A DNA stretch of 64,000 nucleotides from Lysobacter sp. Root690 (GCF_001427785.1 NZ_LMHM01000001.1:513807-577806), one strand, 5' to 3'. Counted from the first letter of the stretch, positions 24,842-32,648 are shown. Numbers and translations: made by a program. Notes: generated from the letters alone by a model not told the origin.

Positions 24842-26638
24842 ATGAGTATCCGATTGACAGGAATCTTGCTGTCCGGCGTTTTGCTGGCGGCCGGGCTGTC
24901 GCCCGCGCATGCGCAGAACGTCAGCTGCGCGGGGATCGCCGAATGGAATCCGTCCACCATCTATAACGCGGGCAGCAAGCTCGTGTATCAGGGGCGGCTG
25001 TACCAGGCGACGACCTCGATCTGGAATACGCCGCCCACGCATTGCCCCAGTTGCGGCTACTACCAGGATCTGGGTGTCTGCAGCGCCGGCGGCAACACGC
25101 CGCCGACGGTCACGTTGACCGCCCCGGCGAACGGCGCGACCTTCACCGCGGGCGCCACCATCACCGTCACGGCGAATGCGGCCGATGCCAACGGCACCGT
25201 CACTCAGGTGCAGTTCTTCCGTGGCGGCACCTCGCTCGGCGTCGATACCACGTCACCTTACAGCGCGAACTGGAGCAACGCGGCCGCGGGCAGCTACGCG
25301 ATCACCGCGGTCGCCACCGACAACGCGGGCGCGACCACCACGTCCGCGGCGGCCAACATCACCGTCAATACCGGGACGCCCGACACCACCGCACCGAGCG
25401 TGCCGACCGGACTGGCCGCGACGTCGGTGACCTCGTCCAGCGTCAACCTCAGCTGGAACGCCTCCACCGACAACGCGGGCGGCAGCGGCGTCGCCGGCTA
25501 CGACGTCTACCGCAACGGCACGCTGGTCGGCTCGCCCGCCGGTACGTCCTTCAGCAACACCGGCCTGACCGCGTCCACGGCCTACACCTTCCGCGTGCGC
25601 GCCCGCGACAACGCCGGCAACGCCTCGGCCCAAGGCACGCAGATCAGCGCGACCACCAGCGCTGGTGGCAGTGACAACACCTTGCCGCGGCATGCGTTGG
25701 TGGGTTACTGGCACAACTTCACCAATCCGTCCGGCCCCACCATCCCGATCAGCCAGGTCTCCAACGACTTCGACGTCATCGTGGTGGCCTTCGGCGACGA
25801 TGCGGGCAACGGCGCCGTCAGCTTCACGGTCGATCCGGGCGCCGGCACCGAAGCGCAGTTCCGGACCGACGTGGCCGCGGCGCGCGCGCGTGGCAAGAAG
25901 GTCGTGCTGTCGCTGGGCGGCCAGAACGGCACGGTGACCCTCAACAATGCGACGCAGGTGACGAACTTCGTCAACAGCATGGAAGACCTGATCCGCTACT
26001 ACGGGTTCGACGGCGTGGACATCGATCTGGAAAGCGGCGCGGGCGTCATCCACGGCGCGGCCGTGCAGACCAACCTGGTCACCGCCATCAAGCAGCTCAA
26101 CACGCGCATCGGCCCGTCGTTCTATCTGTCGATGGCGCCCGAGCACCCGTACGTGCAGGGCGGATTCACCGCCTACAGCGGCATCTGGGGCGCGTACCTG
26201 CCGATCATCGACGGACTGCGCCAGGAGCTGGACCTGATCCACGTGCAGTACTACAACAACGGCGCGCTGTACACGCCGTACAGCCAGAACGGCCTGGCCG
26301 AGGGTTCGGTCGACATGCTGGTCGGCGCCAGCCTGATGCTGATCGAAGGGTTCCGAACCAACAACGGCACCGGCGTCGCCTTCAACGGCTTGCGCCCGGA
26401 CCAGGTGGCGTTGGGACTGCCCTCGGGCCCGTCCTCGGCCAACAGCGGACAGGCCTCGTCGGCCACGATCGCCAATGCGCTGAACTGCCTGACGCGGTTG
26501 CAGAATTGCGGAACCATCCGGCCGCAGCAGGCCTATCCCACCTTCCGCGGCGTGATGACGTGGTCGGTCAATTGGGATCGGCGCGATGGGTTTATTTTCT
26601 CTCGGCCGGTGCGGGCTACCTTAAATACACTGCCCTAA
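24842..26638 (+). CDS. secreted modular chitinase (CBM5/12 - Ig-like - FN3 - GH18)
   Basis: A 598-residue extracellular enzyme that hydrolyses beta-1,4 GlcNAc bonds of chitin. In order: signal peptide to about Ala24; a chitin-binding domain (about 28-78, AEWNPSTIYNAGSKLVYQGR, with Cys pairs); a bacterial Ig-like domain (about 85-177); a fibronectin type III domain (about 185-275); and a GH18 catalytic barrel (about 283-598). The GH18 motif DGVDIDLE is complete (Asp390-Glu397), with Glu397 the predicted proton donor. Further landmarks are LSLGGQNG, MAPEHPYV and GVMTWSVNWD. GGAG lies about 12 nt before the ATG. The domain order resembles Streptomyces and Lysobacter chitinases. It is followed by a strong terminator, so it is monocistronic. 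Confidence 0.95.
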   Translation: MSIRLTGILLSGVLLAAGLSPAHAQNVSCAGIAEWNPSTIYNAGSKLVYQGRLYQATTSIWNTPPTHCPSCGYYQDLGVCSAGGNTPPTVTLTAPANGATFTAGATITVTANAADANGTVTQVQFFRGGTSLGVDTTSPYSANWSNAAAGSYAITAVATDNAGATTTSAAANITVNTGTPDTTAPSVPTGLAATSVTSSSVNLSWNASTDNAGGSGVAGYDVYRNGTLVGSPAGTSFSNTGLTASTAYTFRVRARDNAGNASAQGTQISATTSAGGSDNTLPRHALVGYWHNFTNPSGPTIPISQVSNDFDVIVVAFGDDAGNGAVSFTVDPGAGTEAQFRTDVAAARARGKKVVLSLGGQNGTVTLNNATQVTNFVNSMEDLIRYYGFDGVDIDLESGAGVIHGAAVQTNLVTAIKQLNTRIGPSFYLSMAPEHPYVQGGFTAYSGIWGAYLPIIDGLRQELDLIHVQYYNNGALYTPYSQNGLAEGSVDMLVGASLMLIEGFRTNNGTGVAFNGLRPDQVALGLPSGPSSANSGQASSATIANALNCLTRLQNCGTIRPQQAYPTFRGVMTWSVNWDRRDGFIFSRPVRATLNTLP

Positions 26639-26696
26639 TTGGCAGTGAAAAGTCGGGGGGCGCGTGACAGTTCGCCTGTCATCCTACTCCTCCTTA

Positions 26697-26728
26697 CTCG
26701 GCGCCCTCGGTGGGCGCCGAATTTTTTA
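26697..26728 (+). terminator. intrinsic terminator of the chitinase gene
   Basis: CGGCGCCC-TCGGT-GGGCGCCG forms an 8-bp stem (26699-26719), followed by AATTTTTTATC. Confidence 0.92.
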
Positions 26729-26799
26729 TCAACTCATCGCAGATCCATTCCAACCATAATTGGATTTTTCCAGGCGAACCAGCACCAAGGAGATCAAAA

Positions 26800-26857
26800 G
26801 TAGAGCCGAGTAGCCTTTCTTGACCCATAGAATGAAAGCTTATCCCACCCTGCTTTT
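26800..26857. repeat. decayed palindromic element, copy 6
   Basis: GTAGAGCCGAGTAGCCTTTC, a loop with CCCATAG, then GAATGAAAGCTTATCCCACC and TGCTTTTT. The family arms are still visible but much mutated. It lies just past the stop of the DUF262 gene. Confidence 0.5.
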
Positions 26858-26862
26858 TCTAC

Positions 26863-28431
26863 CTAAACACCGCCAGTAAAAATCAATTTTTCTGCAGCCG
26901 CTGCGAGCGCAACGGAACGCGCTGCAATGAAGTCCGCATAACTCTTCGTGCCCGAGAACACTTCCATCGGGATAATAGCCCCCGCCGCAATATCCGCCTT
27001 TTTTTCGCTTGGAATCTTTGCCATGTAAGTGACCGGGCTTTCATCAGATATCGCCCTGTTATCTGACGAACTCAGCAAGCAAATGTTAGCAATGATATTC
27101 GATTGATGAAATTGAATGCCCTGCGCCGAAAGATGGGCCTTAGGATATATGTGATGAAACTCACGCGCGTTGTACGCTGACATCGCCACGCCAAGATCCA
27201 CCAGCGCACCAGTCAAAAAACTACGCGGCTCCATCTGAGCCAACATACAAATCGACGCTTTCGCAACGGTGGAGTTTACTCGCCATGTCTTCCTAAAAAT
27301 ATCAGGACTGACTTTAGCGACCTCATCAAAAACCGCTTTTCCTTCAGCCAGCTTTTCCATACTCCTAAGATCTTCTAGCACCGCCGTGTTGGTACCGGCT
27401 TTGTATTTTTGAGTGAATGCACAATGCCAGAACCAACGTTTTAAACTACCACGCTGCGAAGCGTCAGGCTTCAAGTTACGGGAAAAAAATCCAACGAGAG
27501 AGACAAGCATAATGGGGAAAGGCACGAATACCACGTTTTTTATTCGCAGTTCCTTTTCGAGAAAATCCACAGATGCGAATATTGCCTGTTTAAGCCGACT
27601 CATACCATCAATCAGATCGCTCGGCGGAATATCCACCAATTCTTCCGCATCAATTTTTCCAACCACGACAGCGGTCAAGCACCTGAGGACAAGTTCTTCA
27701 CTCAGCTCCCCGTAGTTAACATCCTCTAGCTTTTCGAGTAGCCCAGCTATTTCGTTGATGAGATTGAACTCATTAGACCACGTCCAAGCAGACAGCAATT
27801 CCAGTGTTGAAAGCCTCGTACCGGAAGAGTTGATACGTTGAAAGATTCGACAAACCTCAATGTTTGTTCGGTCCCGAATTGTAACCACAGGAAACTCATA
27901 GTCCTTGAATCTCTCAGTCAGAGTAGCGACAGCCTTTTGATCCTCTGACGAGAAACGCCCCAATTCTGGCAACAGCTTTGTGGTGTCTAGAATCGTCCTT
28001 AAATTGATGCTTTTCGCTGGATCAGCTACGCTTGAATGAAGAAACTCCTCTGTTGCGGGGACAAAGGAAACGTCGAATCGAGAGGCCAGTTCCGCATCCT
28101 TCGTGGCAGCGTCGGAATTGAAAACTCCAAATAGTGTCGTCAGTCGCTGCTGACCGTCCAGTAAGTAATTGACCGGAAAATCCATGGGCGTCAATGGCAG
28201 TGCAAAACCACCGACATCTCTCTCATGATTGATAGTCTCCTTAGTACTCCAAAGCAATAACGAGCCGACAGGATAGCCTCGATAAATCGAGTCCAGCAGG
28301 CTCATTATTTGATCATCTTTCCAAACATACTCCCGCTGGAACGCAGGGATTTTTATGTTCCCGCGACTCACATCCGACAAGAGTGCCCCAAGACGTGGAT
28401 TTGTCGGCGATATCTTGCTTGCTGTATTCAT
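26863..28431 (-). CDS. GmrSD-like DUF262/DUF1524 protein (predicted type IV restriction/defence)
   Basis: A 522-residue protein. N-terminal DUF262 domain: IPAFQREYVWKDDQI at 29-43 (FQREYVW 31-37), SLLLW, and the DGQQR motif (Asp92-Arg96) in LLDGQQRLTTLFG. C-terminal DUF1524 His-Me-type nuclease motif: EFHHIYPKAHL (HHIYPK 426-431), followed by NIIANICLLSSSDNR. In GmrSD and SspE this pairing senses modified DNA and cuts it; BrxU is related. Both key motifs are intact, so it may be functional. It is shorter than typical GmrSD. No dnd, ssp or BREX partner is in the window. GC content is visibly lower than in the flanking core genes, suggesting transfer. Confidence 0.85.
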   Translation of the reverse strand: MNTASKISPTNPRLGALLSDVSRGNIKIPAFQREYVWKDDQIMSLLDSIYRGYPVGSLLLWSTKETINHERDVGGFALPLTPMDFPVNYLLDGQQRLTTLFGVFNSDAATKDAELASRFDVSFVPATEEFLHSSVADPAKSINLRTILDTTKLLPELGRFSSEDQKAVATLTERFKDYEFPVVTIRDRTNIEVCRIFQRINSSGTRLSTLELLSAWTWSNEFNLINEIAGLLEKLEDVNYGELSEELVLRCLTAVVVGKIDAEELVDIPPSDLIDGMSRLKQAIFASVDFLEKELRIKNVVFVPFPIMLVSLVGFFSRNLKPDASQRGSLKRWFWHCAFTQKYKAGTNTAVLEDLRSMEKLAEGKAVFDEVAKVSPDIFRKTWRVNSTVAKASICMLAQMEPRSFLTGALVDLGVAMSAYNAREFHHIYPKAHLSAQGIQFHQSNIIANICLLSSSDNRAISDESPVTYMAKIPSEKKADIAAGAIIPMEVFSGTKSYADFIAARSVALAAAAEKLIFTGGV

Positions 28432-28580
28432 TGGACACCCAGTTCCTTGTGCGTCTTATAGACTATTTTGACGACCGACCACCGCTGTATCGTTAATATC
28501 TTGTTCGCTTGCATGGGCCGGCGCGCCAATGCATTTTCACAACGACTGCCGTCCCACTCGACAGGCTCCATAACCGTAGA
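28432..28580. other. promoter-side gap of the DUF262 gene
   Basis: Upstream of the minus-strand DUF262 gene. No gene is seen here or in 28641-28844, beyond the palindrome; both are moderately AT-rich. Confidence 0.4.
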
Positions 28581-28640
28581 ACAGGGGTCAGAGTGGCCTT
28601 TCTCTACTCATAGAGAGAAAGGCCACTCTGATCCCTTTTT
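28581..28640. repeat. palindromic element, copy 7 (well preserved)
   Basis: ACAGGGGTCAGAGTGGCCTT, TCTCTACTCATAGAGA, then AAGGCCACTCTGATCCCTTT. It is nearly perfect over 60 bp, with one C/T and one A/G-type mismatch in the arms. It is the best-preserved TTTCTC-subtype copy. Confidence 0.85.
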
Positions 28641-28844
28641 TCACATCATAGAAAGAACGACTACGCCGGCCACTGCCTAGAAATTGACCCCAGCGACTCT
28701 CAAGAGCCGAAGCTCAGCGCCCAACTCCCAAGCAATGTGCTGTACAAATTCTGATTAAATCATGGGTGCGTCCAAATACATTCCTTACGGACATCCACTC
28801 TGTCAAAAATCAGATAGCAGACCACTTTGACAAGTGGCCGCACA

Positions 28845-29159
28845 CTACTTTTCGCCGCGGAGTATTCGGTCGATTTCGATCAACATCTCGCTATTATGTT
28901 TAAGTTGTTTGTAGAGCGTATCAAGCAACTCCTGCGCCTCGTCCGCCGTTACTTGCCGTTGTTCCATGGTCTTCTCCTTCACCAATCGCTTCAAACGATT
29001 AGTAATCGCCCGCTTCTTTCCCAGAAAACTGTAGTCGTTAACTTGCCAATATATTTCTCGGTAGTCGTATTGGGGATATTTTTTTGCTATGTCTGCGATC
29101 TTCTTGCCCTTACCGAGAAGATCGTTCATGACTTCAAGTTCAGCTTTGCTTATGGACAT
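28845..29159 (-). CDS. hypothetical helix-rich protein
   Basis: A 104-residue basic protein, MSISKAELEVMNDLLGKGKK, with IADIAKKYPQYDYREIYWQV next (an HTH-like 'IADIAKKY' segment). A charged helical C-terminus follows (TADEAQELLDTLYKQLKHNS). GAGGA lies 7-8 nt before the chosen ATG. An ATG six bases upstream and one at 29207 are alternatives with poorer ribosome sites. It may bind DNA, but I recognise no family. Low GC. Confidence 0.6.
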   Translation of the reverse strand: MSISKAELEVMNDLLGKGKKIADIAKKYPQYDYREIYWQVNDYSFLGKKRAITNRLKRLVKEKTMEQRQVTADEAQELLDTLYKQLKHNSEMLIEIDRILRGEK

Positions 29160-29503
29160 TCTCATTCCTCTACTTGCTACGATGTACTCGATTATTTGAA
29201 TTGGCATTCAATACTTTAACTAATTAATTTGCGCAGCAGTCGGCTTAGCCTTTGCGTACCTAGATCAAGTTATTGAACGCAGGATTTGACTCTATGCGGC
29301 CATCTTTGTTGGCCAAGGCTTTAGAGCTAGATACTTGGCTATTGTTATTTTTCAATGCGTCAAACAGGACTAAAGTGGAATTCCAAAGTCGGCTCTAACG
29401 ACGACACTTCCACCTCTGAAATCCGAGAGGAAAGACCACATGCAAGGGAATTACTGGCTCACCACTCCCCATCAATGCATCACATGCGGAACTCACTTCC
29501 GGG

Positions 29504-29582
29504 GAAAACAGGGGTCAGAGTGGCATTTCTCATGCAATAGAGAGAAGACTACTCTGCCCCCTGTTTTCCAGACCCCTGTTTT
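29504..29582. repeat. palindromic element, copy 8, plus a partial arm
   Basis: AAAACAGGGGTCAGAGTGGC, loop ATGCAATAG, then GAAGACTACTCTGCCCCCTG and TTTT. It is followed at 29571-29582 by an extra GACCCCTGTTTT, a second right arm only. This partial arm joins directly onto the copied end of the 21-bp array. Nothing else is seen in 29160-29503. Confidence 0.75.
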
Positions 29583-29594
29583 CCAAAGCCGAAT

Positions 29595-29699
29595 GGTGTT
29601 CCGGAGAAGCTTCTTCGTGCTTTTGAATCTGTCCGCGCGACTACGGAAGGCCGTCGAGGCCTTACGGAAGGACTCGTTTGCCTTCCGGAGTGGAAAAAT
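29595..29699. repeat. five-unit copy of the 21-bp array
   Basis: Five 21-bp units (GGTGTTCCGGAGAAGCTTCT through TGCCTTCCGGAGTGG) correspond one-to-one with the last five units of the 23.5 kb array (23843-23947). There are about ten substitutions. The flank AAATACAT...GGGCACC is shared too, with a one-base deletion in the A-run. The left edge abuts a palindromic-element arm within the remnant of a sixth unit (AAAGCCGAAT). Confidence 0.85.
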
Positions 29700-29739
29700 A
29701 CATCCTTGGTGTAAGGGCACCGAATCGGAACCCTGTGCG

Positions 29740-29805
29740 GAAAATAGGGGTCAGAGTGGCCTTTCTCAATTCTTTGAGAGAAAGAACACTCTGACCCGCG
29801 TTTTA
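29740..29805. repeat. palindromic element, copy 9
   Basis: GAAAATAGGGGTCAGAGTGG, CCTTTCTCAATTCTTTGAGA, then GAAAGAACACTCTGACCCGC and GTTTTA. It lies just past the stop of the minus-strand lipoprotein gene and could end its transcription. Confidence 0.8.
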
Positions 29806-29814
29806 GTATTGCCC

Positions 29815-30243
29815 TCAGAATGCCGTCGGCGTCACTTGGATCACACCTTCGTGGGTAATCGCTAGTCTGATCTTCGCCGTAGTACCGGCCTCCACTGCAT
29901 AGGACGTTTCCCGGCGATGAGCTTGTTCGTTGCCCCAAGTGCATATACCTTTGCCCGCAGGGCCAGCGCTAAGAATACGATTGCCTGCGGGCACCGTCAG
30001 AGTGGTCGTTTCGCCCGCACGCAAATGAGCTGCCAGCGTGCCATCAATGTAGAAGGCCATGGGGCACCCGCTGGCCATGTATCCCGCATCCCGTGCAATG
30101 ACCAGTTTTCCACTGGCTGCGATATCGGGTGACTGAAAGGCGAAGACTTTATCCGCCGGCACTGCCGCAGCTTTGTCGAGAGCAACCGGATGGGTTGAGC
30201 ATCCCGCCAGCGCGACGGCAGTTAAGAAGATGAGACGGTTCAT
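29815..30243 (-). CDS. small lipoprotein
   Basis: A 142-residue protein with lipoprotein signal MNRLIFLTAVALAGC (Cys15). The mature domain is beta-rich: GKLVIARDAGYMASGCPMAF, TLAAHLRAGETTTLTVPAGN, and a C-terminal strand pattern with two further Cys. It resembles periplasmic lipoproteins carrying a peptidase-regulatory-type beta-sandwich, but I cannot name the family. A strong GAGGGAG ribosome site precedes the ATG. It is bracketed by palindromic elements. Confidence 0.7.
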   Translation of the reverse strand: MNRLIFLTAVALAGCSTHPVALDKAAAVPADKVFAFQSPDIAASGKLVIARDAGYMASGCPMAFYIDGTLAAHLRAGETTTLTVPAGNRILSAGPAGKGICTWGNEQAHRRETSYAVEAGTTAKIRLAITHEGVIQVTPTAF

Positions 30244-30298
30244 AGAACTCCCTCGAGTCAAGGTTCGTGGAATCGGCAGAACGGGGCAGGTTCAATTC

Positions 30299-30440
30299 TG
30301 AAAACAGGGGTCAGAGTGGACTTAGCGAAAGTCCAGAGAGCAGGGGGCAGAGTGGCATTTCTCATGCAATAGAGAGAAAGACTACTCTGACCCTTGTTTT
30401 GGAGTGGACTTTGAATAAGTCCACTCTGGCCCCTGCTTTA
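30299..30440. repeat. composite of three palindromic-element units, one nested
   Basis: Left unit 30299-30335 (AAAACAGGGGTCAGAGTGGA, then CTTAGCGAAAGTCCA); complete TTTCTC-subtype unit 30336-30400 (CAGGGGGCAGAGTGGCATTT ... CTACTCTGACCCTTGTTTT); right unit 30401-30439 (GGAGTGGACTTTGAATAAGT, then CCACTCTGGCCCCTGC). The two outer units are of the TGGAC subtype and look like the halves of one element split by the middle one. Confidence 0.75.
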
Positions 30441-30464
30441 TTTTTCTCGCTTTCCATTTCCGAC

Positions 30465-31232
30465 CTACCTCTTGATGCCTGAAGCACTAAGAAGGCGAGA
30501 AATTTCACCGGAATAAATCTCCTCATACTTCCCGGCAATGGCCCGTGCTTGCAACGCATGCTTTTCGATCGCCTCTTTCGAAACGACTCTAATCAACGTT
30601 CGCACATGGGTATCCAAGTACGCGCTAAATTCAAAGAAACTTGAAGTCACTTCTTTGAAAACTTGCTCACCAACCTCCGATTCACTGTACTCGTAGATCG
30701 GAGAGTCCACCACTATCACAGGAAATGCAAAACTCAGATCGTCATTCTGACGAGAAACTAGTGCTACCGATGCCTTTAGAGCGCTCATACACGCAACATA
30801 TGCTTGATCATTTTGCCCTGAGAATGCTTGCTTCAGCGCATATCCACCATTAGACCTGCCGAATACTGAGTTAAACGCTTCTAAACTTTCGAAAATTTCA
30901 TCACCTCTTGAATGTCGAGCGCGTTGAGACATCAAAGACAAAGACAGCGCTGTGTGCTCGCCGTACTGATGCCTGTTGGTGAGGACAATCCAAGGTTTAT
31001 CGCTCGCCTTACACTCCACCACGATAAATGCACGAAAGCAGCCAGAAGGGTCTGTCTTATAAGCTAGAACATCAATCTCCCTCCCCTTTTCTGCCTCAGG
31101 GTCTAAATAGACAGCAGAGTGCAAGGTTCCAAATCCCGCTTGAAACAGGGACCTGGCAACGGATATTTCCAGTGGCAAACCCGTACCATTGAACCATCGT
31201 CTCAATTCCAGCTGAATATCCTTGCTCGGCAT
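30465..31232 (-). CDS. predicted PD-(D/E)XK nuclease-like protein
   Basis: A 255-residue soluble protein. N-terminal helix and turn: LPLEISVARSLFQAGFGTLH. Then GREIDVLAYKTD (Glu52, Asp54) and AFIVVECKASDKPW (Glu73, Lys75), the E/D...ExK arrangement of the restriction-endonuclease-like fold, in the form seen in Mrr- and NERD-like enzymes. The remainder is a larger domain with no motif I can name. It may recognise or process DNA. It lies 104 bp downstream of a small XRE regulator on the same strand. No methyltransferase gene is nearby. Low GC; the right-hand palindrome copy adjoins its stop. Confidence 0.6.
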   Translation of the reverse strand: MPSKDIQLELRRWFNGTGLPLEISVARSLFQAGFGTLHSAVYLDPEAEKGREIDVLAYKTDPSGCFRAFIVVECKASDKPWIVLTNRHQYGEHTALSLSLMSQRARHSRGDEIFESLEAFNSVFGRSNGGYALKQAFSGQNDQAYVACMSALKASVALVSRQNDDLSFAFPVIVVDSPIYEYSESEVGEQVFKEVTSSFFEFSAYLDTHVRTLIRVVSKEAIEKHALQARAIAGKYEEIYSGEISRLLSASGIKR

Positions 31233-31336
31233 TGGCGAATTCCCTTTCCACATGAAAAAACGCAAGAGTCAAAGTGAATCTCTTCAAATTACTCCATGCC
31301 GCCCCCCTGCCGAGGCGCGTCAGTTCATCTAAGGAT

Positions 31337-31582
31337 CTAGCGAAGCGCCACTTCGAAACGCTTCACGAACGCCGTAAGAGATACGCCACAAACCGCGCAA
31401 TAGTCCCGGAGCTGGACCAAGTCCAAGCGACGAGTCCCGCTTTCGATGTCGCTGATGTGCGACTGAGATCGTCCCAACGCCTCCGCGAACGCCACCTGCG
31501 TGATGCCAGAGGCTTGGCGCATCTCCTTGAGCAGACGGACAAGCACCGTGTGTTCGTCCTGATGGACTGACTTCTTAGGCAT
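31337..31582 (-). CDS. XRE-family HTH regulator (controller-protein-like)
   Basis: An 81-residue single-domain Cro/C1-type HTH protein: LVRLLKEMRQASGITQVAFA, EALGRSQSHISDIESGTRRL, DLVQLRDYCAVCGVSLTAFV. Size and layout match C proteins that control restriction-modification genes. AGGAAGG precedes the ATG by about nine bases. A 36-bp symmetric site lies 39 bp upstream of its start. It is probably co-transcribed with the nuclease-like gene downstream and may also repress itself. Confidence 0.85.
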   Translation of the reverse strand: MPKKSVHQDEHTVLVRLLKEMRQASGITQVAFAEALGRSQSHISDIESGTRRLDLVQLRDYCAVCGVSLTAFVKRFEVALR

Positions 31583-31620
31583 TTGTTGTGGCCTTCCTGT
31601 AGCTCAGACCAAAACGACGC

Positions 31621-31656
31621 TATATCTACTTTCTAGATATCGGAAAAGTCGATATA
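31621..31656. promoter_or_regulatory. 36-bp symmetric operator-like site
   Basis: TATATCTACTTT (31621-31632) and AAAGTCGATATA (31645-31656) are inverted repeats matching at 11 of 12 positions. The site is centred exactly on an inner palindrome, GATATC (31636-31641). It lies in the divergent gap between the XRE gene and the gene starting at 31737, so binding there could control both. Confidence 0.7.
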
Positions 31657-31736
31657 ACTACCTTGAGCGTCGGCCGCCCTGCCCTTGCGATCCGGCGAAC
31701 TGACGTTGCTTCGACCACATTGCAAGGAATGCACCC

Positions 31737-32165
31737 ATGCCTCAGCTCAGCCCCTTCTCTGCGTCTGCTGATTTATTGCTGCGACTGCTGCAATCCAGCC
31801 CCGAGATGCCGCAATCGGCGGCGCATCTCGCTCGACTGGAGCCCGGCCTACTCGACTACCTGCAAACCCAAGCCGCCGACCTGCACTATCGTGCCGTTGG
31901 CGAAGCGCGGGATTTGCTGGATGTTGCGCTGGAATTGCTGGAACAGCCGCTCTCGACAGAACACCAACGCCGTTTGATCGAACGAGCGGACGACGAACTG
32001 GCATCCGCCCAGCGCTGGGGCGAGTTAGCGGCAAACGCACGGTTCTGCCTGCAGCGGCCGGAGTTGGCGCAGCAGTTGGCGGGTGATGCGCGGGCGGCGG
32101 GTTCGGACGATGCGGCGGGCGATGGCGGAAAGCGGTCGCGCGGGCGGGAGCGGTCGGCCGGGTGA
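31737..32165 (+). CDS. hypothetical protein
   Basis: A 142-residue, Ala/Leu-rich, probably all-helical protein, MPQLSPFSASADLLLRLLQS. A central stretch LHYRAVGEARDLLDVALELL suggests a helical bundle, and the C-terminus is a low-complexity Gly/Arg/Ser tail (GGKRSRGRERSAG). I do not recognise it. It is transcribed divergently from the XRE gene across the symmetric site. Confidence 0.55.
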   Translation: MPQLSPFSASADLLLRLLQSSPEMPQSAAHLARLEPGLLDYLQTQAADLHYRAVGEARDLLDVALELLEQPLSTEHQRRLIERADDELASAQRWGELAANARFCLQRPELAQQLAGDARAAGSDDAAGDGGKRSRGRERSAG

Positions 32166-32186
32166 GTGGCGCGGGTGGTGGGGTTC

Positions 32187-32214
32187 GTGGTCGCGGCTCA
32201 CGCCGCTCCTACAG
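32187..32214. repeat. single REP arm (CGCCGCTCCTACAG family)
   Basis: GTGGTCGCGGCTCACGCCGC plus TCCTACAG. It is one arm only, in the same orientation as the arm at 32695, and the two bracket the hypothetical gene between them. Confidence 0.7.
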
Positions 32215-32225
32215 GGGGCGGGTGC

Positions 32226-32648
32226 TCAGCCCACGAACCAGAAGACGATGCGTTCCGCGCCGGACGACTGCAGTTCGATCAGGTCGGGCAGAAAGTGTTC
32301 GTCGAGGAATTCGCGGTAGGTGGCTTCGGCGCAGTTCGGGCCGCGGCCGCCTTGCTGGAATCGCAAAGGTGCGTCGTAGTCGAAGGCGAGCAGCTCTTCC
32401 AGGCTCAGCCAGGAATGCATCGTCGTGTCGCCTTCTTGAAGGTCCGCGTTGGATGCGACGTAGGCGCTGACATCCGCGGGCAAGCCGCGCGGTTCGCTGA
32501 TGGGCACGATGTTGAACGAATTGCGTGCGCCAGCGAGGAAGCTGTAGCGCCAGTAGTTACGCTGGTCCAGGTCCTTCGGTGTGGGGAGTTTCTGGAAGGT
32601 GCCTTCACTATCGCGACGTTCGGGGTAGAGGTAGAGGTCGCAGCCCAT
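32226..32648 (-). CDS. MGCD(I/L)-type hypothetical protein, phage/actinobacterial family
   Basis: A 140-residue protein starting MGCDLYLYPERRDSEGTFQK, then RNYWRYSFLAGARNSF, PISEPRGLPADVS and HSWLSLEELLAFDYD. This layout (MGCDIH-like start, RNY...LA..RN, EPRGLP, SWL.L.ELL.yD) is one I know from uncharacterised proteins of actinobacteria and their phages. No catalytic role is established. It sits between two same-orientation REP arms just before rodA, at the edge of the accessory block. Confidence 0.7.
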   Translation of the reverse strand: MGCDLYLYPERRDSEGTFQKLPTPKDLDQRNYWRYSFLAGARNSFNIVPISEPRGLPADVSAYVASNADLQEGDTTMHSWLSLEELLAFDYDAPLRFQQGGRGPNCAEATYREFLDEHFLPDLIELQSSGAERIVFWFVG

